From a virus, in the IMG/VR virus record IMGVR_UViG_3300009495_001299, positions 1-22,905 of that record: a stretch of 22,905 nucleotides of DNA; one strand, 5' to 3'. The first letter of the stretch is position 1, and every line of letters begins with the position of its first letter. The notes below the pieces were generated by a model. The model ran no database searches. It was not told the DNA's origin and worked only from the letters and a program-made list of their open reading frames with translations. This document shows positions 6,163-14,157 of this stretch, in pieces. A program made the position numbers and the translations under genes.

Positions 6163-8943
6163 ATGGCAAATAAAGTACCGTTAATAGTCGATATAAACGA
6201 TAATAACAAAATAAAAGAATTACCAGTCGGCGATAATTTAGATTTAAGTGGAAGTGATATTTCACAAGTTGCTAACATAACTGCAACTGGAGTTATTAGA
6301 CAAGCAGGCTTACCTGTGAGTACGTTTAGTGGCGACTACAATGATATAAACGGATTACCAGTTATACCTTTTAGAACCAGTGATCTTGTTAATGACGGAG
6401 ACGGCGTACCGAATCTTACATTTATTACAGCAGCAGATGTTCCTCCTTTTTCCGATACTTTAAATGATGTTGTCCAGCGTGGCCAAACATCACTTGCTGG
6501 CATTATTATTGCTACTCCTACACAAGATATTGGGATTAGTGCATCGACACAAAATAATAACGTAGCAAACTTTACATTTAATAATACTAACGACCAGACT
6601 GACACTCCTGCATTATTAGCTCTTAAACATTCTGACCAAGCAATTGGTAAATTAGCTAACTTACAATATGACGGTAGAGATAATGCTGGTAACCAAGTAA
6701 CATACGGGCAGTTTGAAATGTCTGTATTGAATAACACTCAACTAGGACTAACATCACGTTATACGTTTCGAGTACGCGAAACAGGCGGCTTAGTTTCACC
6801 TTTACAAATTGCAGGGAGCGGAATTACAGTTACAGGAACAATGGATGGTAATGTTGTTTCTTCTGGAACAAGCACTTTTAATGATGTAGATATTGCTACA
6901 GCTGATATTACTTCTAGTTTAACTATGGGTTCGCTGTCTTTTAATGCAGTAACTAATACTATACAATCTGGTACAACTAGATTAAATATTGGTTCTAATA
7001 ATACTAACATTACTATTGGCGGCGCAGGAAACACTGGCATTGATATTGAAACTGCTAAAGTAAATGTTAGCGGTGTATTAGAAGTTGATGGTGATTTCAA
7101 AGCATCAACTTTTCCTTTAACAGCTAACTTTGAAAATGGTTTAAATATCCTAGGTAGCAATCCTAATTTTACAATTAGATCAGAAGACCAGTTTGCAAAC
7201 TACGGTTCTACAGCAAGTATTAAATTACAAAGTGACAGAAAAAATCCTCCAATTAACAATGACCATAGTACATTTAATGTTGTTGGGTTGACAGCACAGG
7301 ATGACTGGGCTTCATACAGAACAGTTGCTAGGATCAGAGTTGGTACTGAAGATGACGAATCGGTATTAGGTGCAAATCAAAGTTCATTCTTTTACAAGTT
7401 TGAAAAGTTTGATAACACCCATGTTCCGGTTAACACAGGCGACTATACAAGCATTCCATTTGTAGTTGGTTACAACAGTGAACCATCAGGTGCTAGTGGT
7501 GATGTATACAAAGCAACTATTGTCAACTTCTACAATGCACAAGATGACTTTATTGTACTTGGTGGCAGTGTAGATGGTAATGGTTTCCCAAATAAATTAC
7601 TTAAAGTAGATTATGCAACTGAAGTTGTTAGCACACATGCTGATGTTACTGTAGGCGGCGAACTTACTGTAAATGGTACTGGCAATTCAAGTGTTGCTGG
7701 CAGCTTAACTGTAACTGGTGATTTAATTGTTAACGGAACAACTACTACAGTTAACACAACTGAATTAGAAATTACTGATAAACTTATTACAGTTGCTAAT
7801 GGATCATTAAACGCTGCGGCAGCGACAGGAGCAGGCATCGAAGTTGACGCAGGTGTCGATGCTAATCCTAGTCTCACATATGTTAATGCAACAGACAGTT
7901 GGTCTTTTGATAGATCATTAGTTATAGCAGGAACCAACAGCGTAACAGCTACAACATTCTCAGGAGCATTATCAGGCAACGCTACAACAGCAACAACCTT
8001 ACAAACAACTCGTGCTATTAACGGTGTTAACTTTAATGGTAGTGCAAATATTACTATCAAAGCAGAAACTCCTAATGCATTCCAGGCAGGTACAGGTATC
8101 AGCTTTGGTGCAGGAGTTACTGAATGGACAGGCGATGCTGTAAGAACTATTGCTAATACTGATTTAGGTAGCGCACAGTCTATTATTAAAACCATTACTG
8201 TTGCTGATACTATCGGTTCATTTGTAATGGCAGAAACAGGAAGCTACAGTGTAAGTGGTAACGCAGACACATTTACATTTATTGGTAGCACAGCAATTGA
8301 TATTGACATCGATGCAACTAACGGTGCTATACAAATACTCAACACAGGTGTTACAGCTCTTACAACAGGAACTGGTCTAAGCACCAATTCAAGTGCTACT
8401 GGTGCAGTAAGTATTACTAACACTGACAGAGGTAGTGCGCAAGATATATTCAAAACTATTGCAGTTACAGGCTCAAACAGCATTGTTGCTGACAGTAATA
8501 GCGACACAGTTACATTTACAGGCGGCGCCGGAATTACGCTAACTGGCAATGCAACAACTGACACATTAACTATTGCAAACAGTGGTGTTACATCAGTTGC
8601 TGCTGGCAATTACATAAGTGTCGGTATTAGCGGAACCGATTACACTGTAACAAATACCGGACTTAACACAGTTACCGGAACTGCAAACGAAATTGAAGTC
8701 GGCACAAAGAGTGGCGGCAGTCAAGTAATTGGCCTTCCAAATAGTGTGCAAATTAATACACTAACTACTACAACACAGCTTAACAGTTCAGGCGCTACTA
8801 GAATAGGTAATGCTGTTACAGATACCTTACGTATTGATGCTGGTGTAGGACAAGGTGCAGGCCCAGTAGATGCTGTTACTCCAGCAGGGTATGTACAGGT
8901 AAGCATAAACGGCGCTACGGCATACTTGCCGTACTTCCAATAA
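6163..8943 (+). CDS. Long fibre-like virion protein
   Basis: 926 residues, the second-longest gene here after clpA-sized enzymes and the longest structural one. Near the N-terminus (about 50-75) is a GDYNDINGLPxIPxxTSDLVNDGDG stretch, like the short fibre repeats (YNDLxNKPxIP) of cyanophage and T4 gp37-like proteins. Around residues 523-547 VNGTTTTVNTTELEITDK and LITVANG form a signature I know from marine myovirus structural proteins. Residues 665-840 hold two copies of an about 88-residue repeat. The C-terminus ends GYVQVSINGATAYLPYFQ, a terminal motif of several such proteins. Composition is Thr/Asn/Gly/Ala rich, as in beta-helical trimeric fibres. It probably decorates the tail or head and may contact the host. 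AGGAA at 6150 supports the ATG. Confidence 0.85.
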   Translation: MANKVPLIVDINDNNKIKELPVGDNLDLSGSDISQVANITATGVIRQAGLPVSTFSGDYNDINGLPVIPFRTSDLVNDGDGVPNLTFITAADVPPFSDTLNDVVQRGQTSLAGIIIATPTQDIGISASTQNNNVANFTFNNTNDQTDTPALLALKHSDQAIGKLANLQYDGRDNAGNQVTYGQFEMSVLNNTQLGLTSRYTFRVRETGGLVSPLQIAGSGITVTGTMDGNVVSSGTSTFNDVDIATADITSSLTMGSLSFNAVTNTIQSGTTRLNIGSNNTNITIGGAGNTGIDIETAKVNVSGVLEVDGDFKASTFPLTANFENGLNILGSNPNFTIRSEDQFANYGSTASIKLQSDRKNPPINNDHSTFNVVGLTAQDDWASYRTVARIRVGTEDDESVLGANQSSFFYKFEKFDNTHVPVNTGDYTSIPFVVGYNSEPSGASGDVYKATIVNFYNAQDDFIVLGGSVDGNGFPNKLLKVDYATEVVSTHADVTVGGELTVNGTGNSSVAGSLTVTGDLIVNGTTTTVNTTELEITDKLITVANGSLNAAAATGAGIEVDAGVDANPSLTYVNATDSWSFDRSLVIAGTNSVTATTFSGALSGNATTATTLQTTRAINGVNFNGSANITIKAETPNAFQAGTGISFGAGVTEWTGDAVRTIANTDLGSAQSIIKTITVADTIGSFVMAETGSYSVSGNADTFTFIGSTAIDIDIDATNGAIQILNTGVTALTTGTGLSTNSSATGAVSITNTDRGSAQDIFKTIAVTGSNSIVADSNSDTVTFTGGAGITLTGNATTDTLTIANSGVTSVAAGNYISVGISGTDYTVTNTGLNTVTGTANEIEVGTKSGGSQVIGLPNSVQINTLTTTTQLNSSGATRIGNAVTDTLRIDAGVGQGAGPVDAVTPAGYVQVSINGATAYLPYFQ
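8155..8682 (+). repeat. Two copies of an about 88-residue repeat in the fibre gene
   Basis: Copy 1 begins at 8155 (NTDLGSAQSIIKTITV) and copy 2 at 8419 (NTDRGSAQDIFKTIAV), 264 bases apart. After the shared opening both show a DT(F/V)TF strand and NxGVTxxxxG before the next unit. Similarity is stronger in protein than in DNA, so this is an old duplication kept by selection. The end of copy 2 is approximate. Confidence 0.65.
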
Positions 8944-8953
8944 GGAATAAACA

Positions 8954-10078
8954 ATGGATAATTTTATTAGTATAGTATTTGACGAAAAGCCAGACAATAA
9001 ATTTAGCAGAACCTTTCTTGCTTGCTTCGAAAATCTAAATGAGTCATTACTAGAAGACGAAACCGACTATGTTGTTTTTGAATCAACTGGCAATAAAACT
9101 GTATATCGTATTGGCATTAGTGAATCACCAGACGATGCTGAAGCAGAAAAATTAGCAGATCATTTGTATACACATTTGTATACACAAGGTTATGATAACT
9201 TTGATATTGAGATAACCGCAAACAATTTATCAGAAAATACAAACATTGATATTATTAAAAGTCTAGTTGATCCAGCTGCACAACAAAGAATGTCACAAAG
9301 TCAAAGTGCAAAACGTGGCGGCAAAGATAAAGCATTAGCAAATCTAAAAAATGCACACATGTTTGATGATCCTATTAGCATGGTAAAGACAGCATTAAAC
9401 ATGGGTGCCACACCAGAAGAAGTTGCACAAAATCTTAGTCCTAAAGCAGATCTTAGCAAGGCAGCAACATCAGATCAAATAGCACAACAACGTGCAGACG
9501 ATCCTTTCTTACAAACAAACTACAGTGCAGAAGGTTTAGAAGAATCAAATCCTTTTACTGATGCACGTATGAACGCTATCAAAGCAGGCAAAGATACATT
9601 TACAGTTGACGGCAAAACATATAAAGTTACTGGAGATACTAGTGACGAAGAAGCTGCTGACGAAGAAACGCTTGATGAAAGACAACGCTTAGATCCCAAG
9701 TGCTGGAAAGGGTATCGCAAAGACGGTACTAAAATGAAAGACGGCGTGCGTGTAAACAACTGCGTCAAGGTAGGCGAAGGCGAGTACACCTGGGAAGGTG
9801 ACTTGGAAATGCTATACGACGATGAGGAAATGCTAGACGAAGCAGAGTACCAAGGACGCACAGTTAAACTAGGCAAGCCAATGCGTGGTGATGTTAAAAA
9901 GTTTAAAGTCTATGTAAAGAATCCAAAAGGAAATGTAGTTAAAGTAAACTTTGGTGATCCAGACATGCGCATTAAAAAGAGCAATCCTGCACGTAGACGC
10001 AGTTTCCGTGCAAGACACAATTGCGATAGTCCGGGACCAAGACATAAGGCAAGATATTGGAGTTGTAGAAAATGGTAA
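8954..10078 (+). CDS. Modular head/internal protein with two-cysteine basic modules
   Basis: 374 residues. An N-terminal alpha/beta domain (1-95) contains LNE|S at 28-30, a possible prohead-protease site. Then follow a Gln/Ala-rich helical stretch (about 105-185), a GLEESNPFTDARMNAI...FTVDGKTYKVTGD module (194-228), a module with C250 and C270 (LDPKCWKGYRKDGTKMKDG ... NNCVKV), and a very basic end (298-374) with C357 and C371 in RHNCDSPGPRHKARYWSCRKW-like order. I recognise these modules as recurrent in marine T4-like phages, in different combinations. Basic cysteine modules next to acidic linkers suggest a nucleic-acid-associated head or core protein. AGGA 8 bases before the ATG supports the start; its stop overlaps the next gene. 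Confidence 0.8.
   Translation: MDNFISIVFDEKPDNKFSRTFLACFENLNESLLEDETDYVVFESTGNKTVYRIGISESPDDAEAEKLADHLYTHLYTQGYDNFDIEITANNLSENTNIDIIKSLVDPAAQQRMSQSQSAKRGGKDKALANLKNAHMFDDPISMVKTALNMGATPEEVAQNLSPKADLSKAATSDQIAQQRADDPFLQTNYSAEGLEESNPFTDARMNAIKAGKDTFTVDGKTYKVTGDTSDEEAADEETLDERQRLDPKCWKGYRKDGTKMKDGVRVNNCVKVGEGEYTWEGDLEMLYDDEEMLDEAEYQGRTVKLGKPMRGDVKKFKVYVKNPKGNVVKVNFGDPDMRIKKSNPARRRSFRARHNCDSPGPRHKARYWSCRKW
9161..9184 (+). repeat. 12-bp tandem duplication (CATTTGTATACA x2)
   Basis: The unit occurs twice in a row, in frame, coding HLYTHLYT at residues 70-77 of the protein at 8954. Likely a recent slippage duplication. Confidence 0.9.
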
Positions 10079-10401
10079 AAATAGTAGAGTTTTTTAATAC
10101 TGAACAGGAATCAGAAAAAGCACGTTTTGACTACGACTTGGCAGACGACATTCATCAGTTTATGATTAATGATCCTGTGTTTTATCGTAGACATTATTTT
10201 CCAAAAGTAACTAGTATGTGCGATAAGCATAAAAAAGGAACTGAAATAAATCCTGCTAGTGAACTAAAAACAGTTATTCTAAATGCCTGCAATCAATATG
10301 TAGAAACATTTAAATTAAACGCAGACCCTGATACTTTACTAGACGAAAGAGAAGTAGAAGCAATTGCTGTTAAGATATATAATATAGAAACAGGTAGATA
10401 A
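10072..10401 (+). CDS. Conserved phage protein of unknown function
   Basis: 109 residues, mostly helical and charged, no signal peptide or membrane segment. It contains DDIHQFMINDPVFYRRHYFP at about residues 24-43, a motif I recall from marine T4-like phages at a similar place next to head genes. The C-terminal half has TLLDEREVEAIAVKIYNIE, probably a helix pair. It overlaps the preceding gene by 7 bases, which fits translational coupling, and is followed after one base by the nucleotidyltransferase gene. Its role is unknown; a small assembly or scaffold partner is a guess from context only. Confidence 0.75.
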   Translation: MVKIVEFFNTEQESEKARFDYDLADDIHQFMINDPVFYRRHYFPKVTSMCDKHKKGTEINPASELKTVILNACNQYVETFKLNADPDTLLDEREVEAIAVKIYNIETGR

Positions 10402-10402
10402 A

Positions 10403-11098
10403 ATGAAACTAAGAGAAATATTTAACAATGCTAGCAGTACATTATACGAAGCTGATACTCCTCAAGGAGTTGTTGTTGTATACGCAGGTCGCTTTCATCC
10501 TTTTCATAAAGGACACAAAGCGGTCTTTGATTCTGCTGTAAAAATATATGGTGTTGATAAATGTTTCATTGCTACTAGTGGCAAAGTTGACCCACCTAAA
10601 TCTCCTTTTACATTCGACGAAAAATTAAAAATGATTACACTGACAGGTATTGATCCTAGCAGAGTAGTGCAGTGTAGAGTACCTTACCAACCGCAAGAAA
10701 TACTCAGCAAGTATGATGCTACAACTACTGTTGCTAAATTCTTAGTAGGAGCAAAAGACATGGACTCAGATCCAAGATTCTCGTTTGCTCCTAAGAAAGA
10801 CGGATCGCCTAGTTACTTGCAAGACGCTGATGCAAATAGAGGAAACTTTGAAAGCCTTGATAAACATGCATACGTAATAACTGCGCCTACATTAAACTTT
10901 AAAGTGTTAGGACAGCCTGCTACAAGTGCAACCGAACTACGTGCGCAATACGCTTTACTAGACGATGATACAGCACGTAAATTTATACAAGACTTATTTG
11001 GCAACTTTAGTGAAGATGTAATGTCAATATTAGATAATAAACTAGGGCGACAAAATGCTCCTGTAGAACCAGATGGAGAAGAAAATGCTACTACGTGA
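10403..11098 (+). CDS. HxGH nucleotidyltransferase with N-terminal capsid-targeting-like peptide
   Basis: 231 residues. After a short leader, residues 23-38 read VVVVYAGRFHPFHKGH, with the nucleotide-binding HKGH at 35-38. SATELR at 175-180 corresponds to the ISSTxxR motif near the end of these folds. The family joins a nucleoside monophosphate to a phosphorylated partner (NadR/NMN adenylyltransferase, pantetheine-phosphate adenylyltransferase, cytidylyltransferases); the substrate cannot be read, though NMNAT-like is plausible. The leader MKLREIFNNASSTLYE|A resembles the T4 Alt/internal-protein capsid-targeting peptide, with a possible protease cut after E16 (LYE). If cut, the enzyme would be packaged and delivered into the host. 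Acidic Pro/Glu tail at the end. Its stop overlaps the next gene. Confidence 0.85.
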   Translation: MKLREIFNNASSTLYEADTPQGVVVVYAGRFHPFHKGHKAVFDSAVKIYGVDKCFIATSGKVDPPKSPFTFDEKLKMITLTGIDPSRVVQCRVPYQPQEILSKYDATTTVAKFLVGAKDMDSDPRFSFAPKKDGSPSYLQDADANRGNFESLDKHAYVITAPTLNFKVLGQPATSATELRAQYALLDDDTARKFIQDLFGNFSEDVMSILDNKLGRQNAPVEPDGEENATT

Positions 11099-12263
11099 AC
11101 TTTTTAATAGAAATCTAAACGAAGCTGAAGCACCTGACTATGTAGATAGTCTTAAAGCTATCGATACTACTGACAGCTTATGGAAACGTAGCAAACGTGG
11201 TAGTGTAAAATCAGACGAAGTAAAGGCTCTACAACAAGCATTAAACGATTTAGGATACGATGCAGGAACAGCAGATGGATGGTTTGGCAGACGCACAGCG
11301 GCGGCAGTTCGCAAGTTCCAAGAAGATAACGATTTAACAGTAGACGGTGATCCGGGTGCAAACACACTTTCTAAAATGAATGATAATATTGCAGACAAGT
11401 ACCCAGCAGAACCAGAAGCAGAACCAGAAGCAGAACTAGACGACATTGCAGAACCAACAGGTTCAGGTCGTGGCGATGGTGGTGCAGAAGTTGCAGCAAG
11501 ACGTGAAGAAGCAGCAAAGGCAGCAACCGAAAAGTTTGTTAGAGAAAAGGTTGCTGAACTAACTCGTATACGTAGAAACTATCCTGAAGACCAGCTGATA
11601 CGCAAGATAACAGCAGACGCAGTTGAACAAGGATTAAATGATGATTGGGCAGAAAACGGTGCTATGGCAGCATACATTGCAGAATTAGTTCCAACAGTTG
11701 ATAGAAATGACGCTGCTCCAGAAGTTGGTACTGCTGCTCCAACGTTGGGTCAACCGAGTGCTGGCAGCGACGATAGCGGTCCAAATATTCAAAGTGGCGA
11801 CAATGCTCCAGTGGATACGTCGGCTCCGGCAAGGCCGCAAGCACCTAGTATGGCTGACAGAAATATTGCTGCGCAAAAAACTGCGGCACAAATATCAGCC
11901 TTCCAGCAAGCATACGGTATGGGGACAGATGGCCAATTACCAACATTGTTCCGTGACAGATTCTTAAATCCTGCACTTGATACACTATCATTAAAAACTA
12001 TGAAGGAACTATCAGATGAACTTGCAGGAGAAATACCACAGGCTGTTGCTAGAGTTATTGTACAACGACTAGAAAGAACATACGGTAATACGCAAGAACT
12101 AACCCAAGCAGCACAAGAGATGCGCAGTGATACCGACCCTGAAATACGAGACCAGGTGCAAGCACTAGACTTGTTAATACCATTAATAACAAAACTAAAA
12201 CAAGATGCTGCTCGTAATGAAAGTGTAGAAATAGATAGAATAAGAATGTTAGCAGGTGTATAA
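11085..12263 (+). CDS. Peptidoglycan-binding internal/head protein
   Basis: 392 residues from ATG 11085, chosen because GGAGAAG lies just upstream; an ATG at 11073 adds four residues but has no clear site. The leader MLLRELFNRNLNE|A ends in LNE (residues 11-13), a T4-type prohead-protease site. Residues about 43-98 form a PG_binding_1 domain (VKALQQALNDLGYDAG ... DGWFGRRTAAAVRKFQ). Then come a PEAEPEAE linker, an Ala/Glu helical stretch, a Pro/Asp/Ser-rich linker and a helical C-terminus ending EIDRIRMLAGV. The domain binds peptidoglycan. With the cleavable leader it may be a virion protein that meets the wall during entry. It overlaps the nucleotidyltransferase by 14 bases and the next gene through TAATG. 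Confidence 0.85.
   Translation: MLLRELFNRNLNEAEAPDYVDSLKAIDTTDSLWKRSKRGSVKSDEVKALQQALNDLGYDAGTADGWFGRRTAAAVRKFQEDNDLTVDGDPGANTLSKMNDNIADKYPAEPEAEPEAELDDIAEPTGSGRGDGGAEVAARREEAAKAATEKFVREKVAELTRIRRNYPEDQLIRKITADAVEQGLNDDWAENGAMAAYIAELVPTVDRNDAAPEVGTAAPTLGQPSAGSDDSGPNIQSGDNAPVDTSAPARPQAPSMADRNIAAQKTAAQISAFQQAYGMGTDGQLPTLFRDRFLNPALDTLSLKTMKELSDELAGEIPQAVARVIVQRLERTYGNTQELTQAAQEMRSDTDPEIRDQVQALDLLIPLITKLKQDAARNESVEIDRIRMLAGV
11406..11427 (+). repeat. 22-bp exact repeat, copy 1 (Glu/Pro/Ala linker)
   Basis: This stretch coding the acidic Ala-Glu-Pro linker after the first peptidoglycan-binding domain is identical over 22 bases to 16063-16084 in the second peptidoglycan-binding gene. Confidence 0.8.
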
Positions 12264-12469
12264 TGGACTTAGACGATCTTCGTAGACTAGCTGGTATTAA
12301 TGAATTCAAAGGATACACTCCGTACGAAGGCAGTAACATAAGTATTACTGGAACTGAAAAAGCAGAAATACAACGCAAAGAAAATATTCGTCCTGGCGAC
12401 AAAGAATGGTTTGAACTTTGGTTTAGTAAGCCCTACTTAACTGGAACACAATTTAGAGGACGCAAATGA
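12263..12469 (+). CDS. Small protein with N-terminal LRRLAGINE motif
   Basis: 68 residues; ATG shares its A with the preceding stop (TAATG) and the stop overlaps the next gene, so it is embedded in the head-protein operon. MDLDDLRRLAGINE|F combines the xRxLAG(I/V) motif seen at the end of the upstream protein with an INE sequence (12-14) fitting the protease consensus. The remainder is charged and Tyr/Trp containing (DKEWFELWFSKPYLTG). No known domain. A small internal or scaffold-bound protein is likely from context. Confidence 0.75.
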   Translation: MDLDDLRRLAGINEFKGYTPYEGSNISITGTEKAEIQRKENIRPGDKEWFELWFSKPYLTGTQFRGRK

Positions 12470-13722
12470 GAATTGAAGATTTAGACGAAGGTGTAGGACG
12501 CATAGTAAAAGGTGTAAACACTACGCCAGACGTAGGTCCAAACCAAACAAGCATCGAAGCAGCAAAGTTTGGCTTTAAGGTAGACAAGGACGGACGTCCT
12601 CCTGTTATATCTAAAAAAGCAAAAAGCAATCCTAATACATTGTTTAACTTAGGTCTTGCTGAAGATACTTCACCACGTTTTACAGCACTGGAATGGGCTT
12701 GCATAGAAGGCGGTCACGATTTAAATGACTTACAAACACAGCGCAAAAAACCAGGGCGTATTTTTGAAGCATTGGAAGCATCATACAATAACCATGTAGG
12801 CCACGATGATAAACTATCTATGCCTGCTAATACACTTGTTATTGACACTCCTGGAGATCTAGACTGGTATAAATTAGGACAACACTTTCCTACACTTAAC
12901 AAAGCTGATCCTAGTGAGTTCGGACAAAGCGACAGTGACACAGTTATTAGTTTTCAAAGCGAAGAAGAAAAACAAGCATTTTTAAAGATAGCAGCAAAAT
13001 TAGGTCTTAAAATAAAAGACATTGGCGGCACTGCTACGCATCCTGAAATACACGGTGAAAACGTTACTGAAGCATTAGACAATCCGTATCCGTTTAATCT
13101 ACAAGGTCCAGACTCGTCGCACAATTTTGCAGCAACAGCAGAAACACCAAACGGTGTATTAAGAATGGACTTTGAAGCAATAGACTATGATGACTTTGGT
13201 ATTGACTTTGCAGTTGGTAAGAGCATGGGTAAAACAGAAGCAGGCGATGAGTTTAGAGTATTCGCTACTGTAGTTGCAATGATGAACAAGTGGATAAGTG
13301 TAGTAGGCATTGAACACGTAGAGAGTTTTGATTTTGGTGCTAACAAAGGCGAACATGCCAGTGATGGTAGAGCAAAACTATACACAAGATTTGCTAAAAA
13401 ACTTGCTGATCAACTAGGTTGGAAGTTAGAACAAACCACCACAGCGAACCGAGATACAGCATTTTTCAAACTAACTAATCCTAAGCCAGTACCACGTGAT
13501 GACGATCATTGGGACAACTTAGAAGATAATCCAGATTTAGAAGAAAACTTTGCTGACGGTAAAAAAAAGGGTAAAAGCAGACCAGGACGAGTAAAGAAGT
13601 CTGGTGCTAGTTGCAATGGCAGTGTTACAGCATTACGCAAACGTGCTAAAAATGCAAGTGGCGAAAAGGCTAAGATGTACCACTGGTGTGCTAATATGAA
13701 ATCAGGTAAGAAGAAGAAATGA
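12466..13722 (+). CDS. Modular head/internal protein with basic C-terminal two-cysteine module
   Basis: 418 residues. GAGGACGC 5 bases upstream and an ATGA overlap support the start. The leader MRIEDLDE|G (LDE at 6-8) fits a prohead-protease site. Residues about 20-200 contain FGFKVDKDGRPP, a WACIEGGHDL segment, TLVIDTPGDLDWYKL and IGGTATHPEIHG. A second module starts at VTEALDNPYPF (about 200) and runs to about 345, an alpha/beta domain I recall from T4-like marine phage structural proteins. The last 57 residues are strongly basic with C383 and C408 (GASCNGSVTALRKR ... KMYHWCANMKSGKKKK). The basic tail suggests packaged-DNA contact; this is inference. Confidence 0.8.
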   Translation: MRIEDLDEGVGRIVKGVNTTPDVGPNQTSIEAAKFGFKVDKDGRPPVISKKAKSNPNTLFNLGLAEDTSPRFTALEWACIEGGHDLNDLQTQRKKPGRIFEALEASYNNHVGHDDKLSMPANTLVIDTPGDLDWYKLGQHFPTLNKADPSEFGQSDSDTVISFQSEEEKQAFLKIAAKLGLKIKDIGGTATHPEIHGENVTEALDNPYPFNLQGPDSSHNFAATAETPNGVLRMDFEAIDYDDFGIDFAVGKSMGKTEAGDEFRVFATVVAMMNKWISVVGIEHVESFDFGANKGEHASDGRAKLYTRFAKKLADQLGWKLEQTTTANRDTAFFKLTNPKPVPRDDDHWDNLEDNPDLEENFADGKKKGKSRPGRVKKSGASCNGSVTALRKRAKNASGEKAKMYHWCANMKSGKKKK

Positions 13723-13871
13723 CTCAACTAGAACTAGAACACTACATAGCAAAGTATAAAGAACACGAAGCACGTAGAGCTAGTACTAATGAACGTAATG
13801 ACTATTGGAGGCGCTACCAAGAACGCAAAAACTATACTCCGCCAACAGCAGCAAGATACGAACACGGATAA
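13719..13871 (+). CDS. Small basic protein, 50 residues
   Basis: ATG overlaps the preceding stop (ATGA). The product starts MTQLELEHYIAKYKEHEARR and continues as a charged helix with RNDYWRRYQERKNYTPP, ending AARYEHG. The strong helix, Arg/Tyr/Trp content and precise coupling make it a credible gene despite its length. No known family. It may be a small internal DNA-associated protein; that is a guess. Confidence 0.65.
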   Translation: MTQLELEHYIAKYKEHEARRASTNERNDYWRRYQERKNYTPPTAARYEHG

Positions 13872-13882
13872 GGAATAAGATT

Positions 13883-14113
13883 ATGAAAATGTCGGACATA
13901 ATAAAAGAAGATGCAACAGCAGGCGCTACTGTTTCAGGAAATATAGCAACTGTTGCTAATCCTATTCAAGCAAAAGCTAAAATTAAACGTGATAAAAATG
14001 GTGTTCCACAAGCGCCACAGCGTAAAAATGCAGATGGTACCGTTGTAAATGCATTAGATACAAACGATACCTTTATGGGCAGTAAGCCTAAAGTAGTAAA
14101 ACGTACCAGTTAA
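13883..14113 (+). CDS. Small internal/head protein with IKE leader
   Basis: 76 residues from ATG 13883, with AGGAA 8 bases upstream; a longer reading from 13805 would run through the preceding gene and has no ribosome site. MKMSDIIKE|DATAGATVSGNIATV holds IKE at 7-9, fitting a T4-type protease site, and ATAGAT(V/S)SGNIATV is a stretch I recall from marine phage head proteins. The rest is basic and Asn/Thr rich, without known domain, ending in a lysine-rich tail (KPKVVKRTS). It is the last gene before the late promoter at 14125. Confidence 0.75.
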   Translation: MKMSDIIKEDATAGATVSGNIATVANPIQAKAKIKRDKNGVPQAPQRKNADGTVVNALDTNDTFMGSKPKVVKRTS

Positions 14114-14124
14114 CTTCTATCAAT

Positions 14125-14132
14125 GATAAATA
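14125..14132 (+). promoter_or_regulatory. T4-type late promoter box (GATAAATA)
   Basis: GATAAATAC, identical in its 9 bases to the boxes at 5076 and 6127, lies between two genes and 25 bases before the ATG at 14158. The expected start near 14138 leaves a leader of about 20 bases with TAGGAG at 14145-14150. It lies within the left arm of a perfect palindrome. Confidence 0.75.
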
Positions 14133-14146
14133 CTTTAAAGTATTTA
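14127..14146. repeat. 20-bp perfect palindrome overlapping a late promoter
   Basis: TAAATACTTTAAAGTATTTA reads the same on both strands. It covers most of the late promoter box and ends next to the ribosome site of the gene at 14158. It could be an operator for a dimeric protein, or form an 8-bp hairpin at the 5' end of the late transcript. Confidence 0.8.
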
Positions 14147-14157
14147 GGAGCAACCGA

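Noticed and set aside
6336-7160. Two 133-codon open frames on the - strand
   Set aside because: Same cause: antisense to the fibre gene, biased composition, no promoter or ribosome site, and all convincing genes run on the + strand.
7611-8195. Long open frame on the - strand (194 codons)
   Set aside because: It lies antisense to the fibre gene, where Thr/Asn/Val/Ala-rich codons leave few stops on the other strand. Its Val/Pro/Ala-rich product resembles no protein and there is no ribosome site.
11698-11967. Alternative + frame of 89 codons inside the first peptidoglycan-binding gene
   Set aside because: It overlaps a coherent gene completely, lacks a ribosome site and gives a low-quality sequence.
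13805-13882. Longer N-terminus for the small protein at 13883
   Set aside because: The extension overlaps the 50-codon gene in another frame and has no ribosome site, while ATG 13883 has AGGAA and a leader typical of its neighbours.
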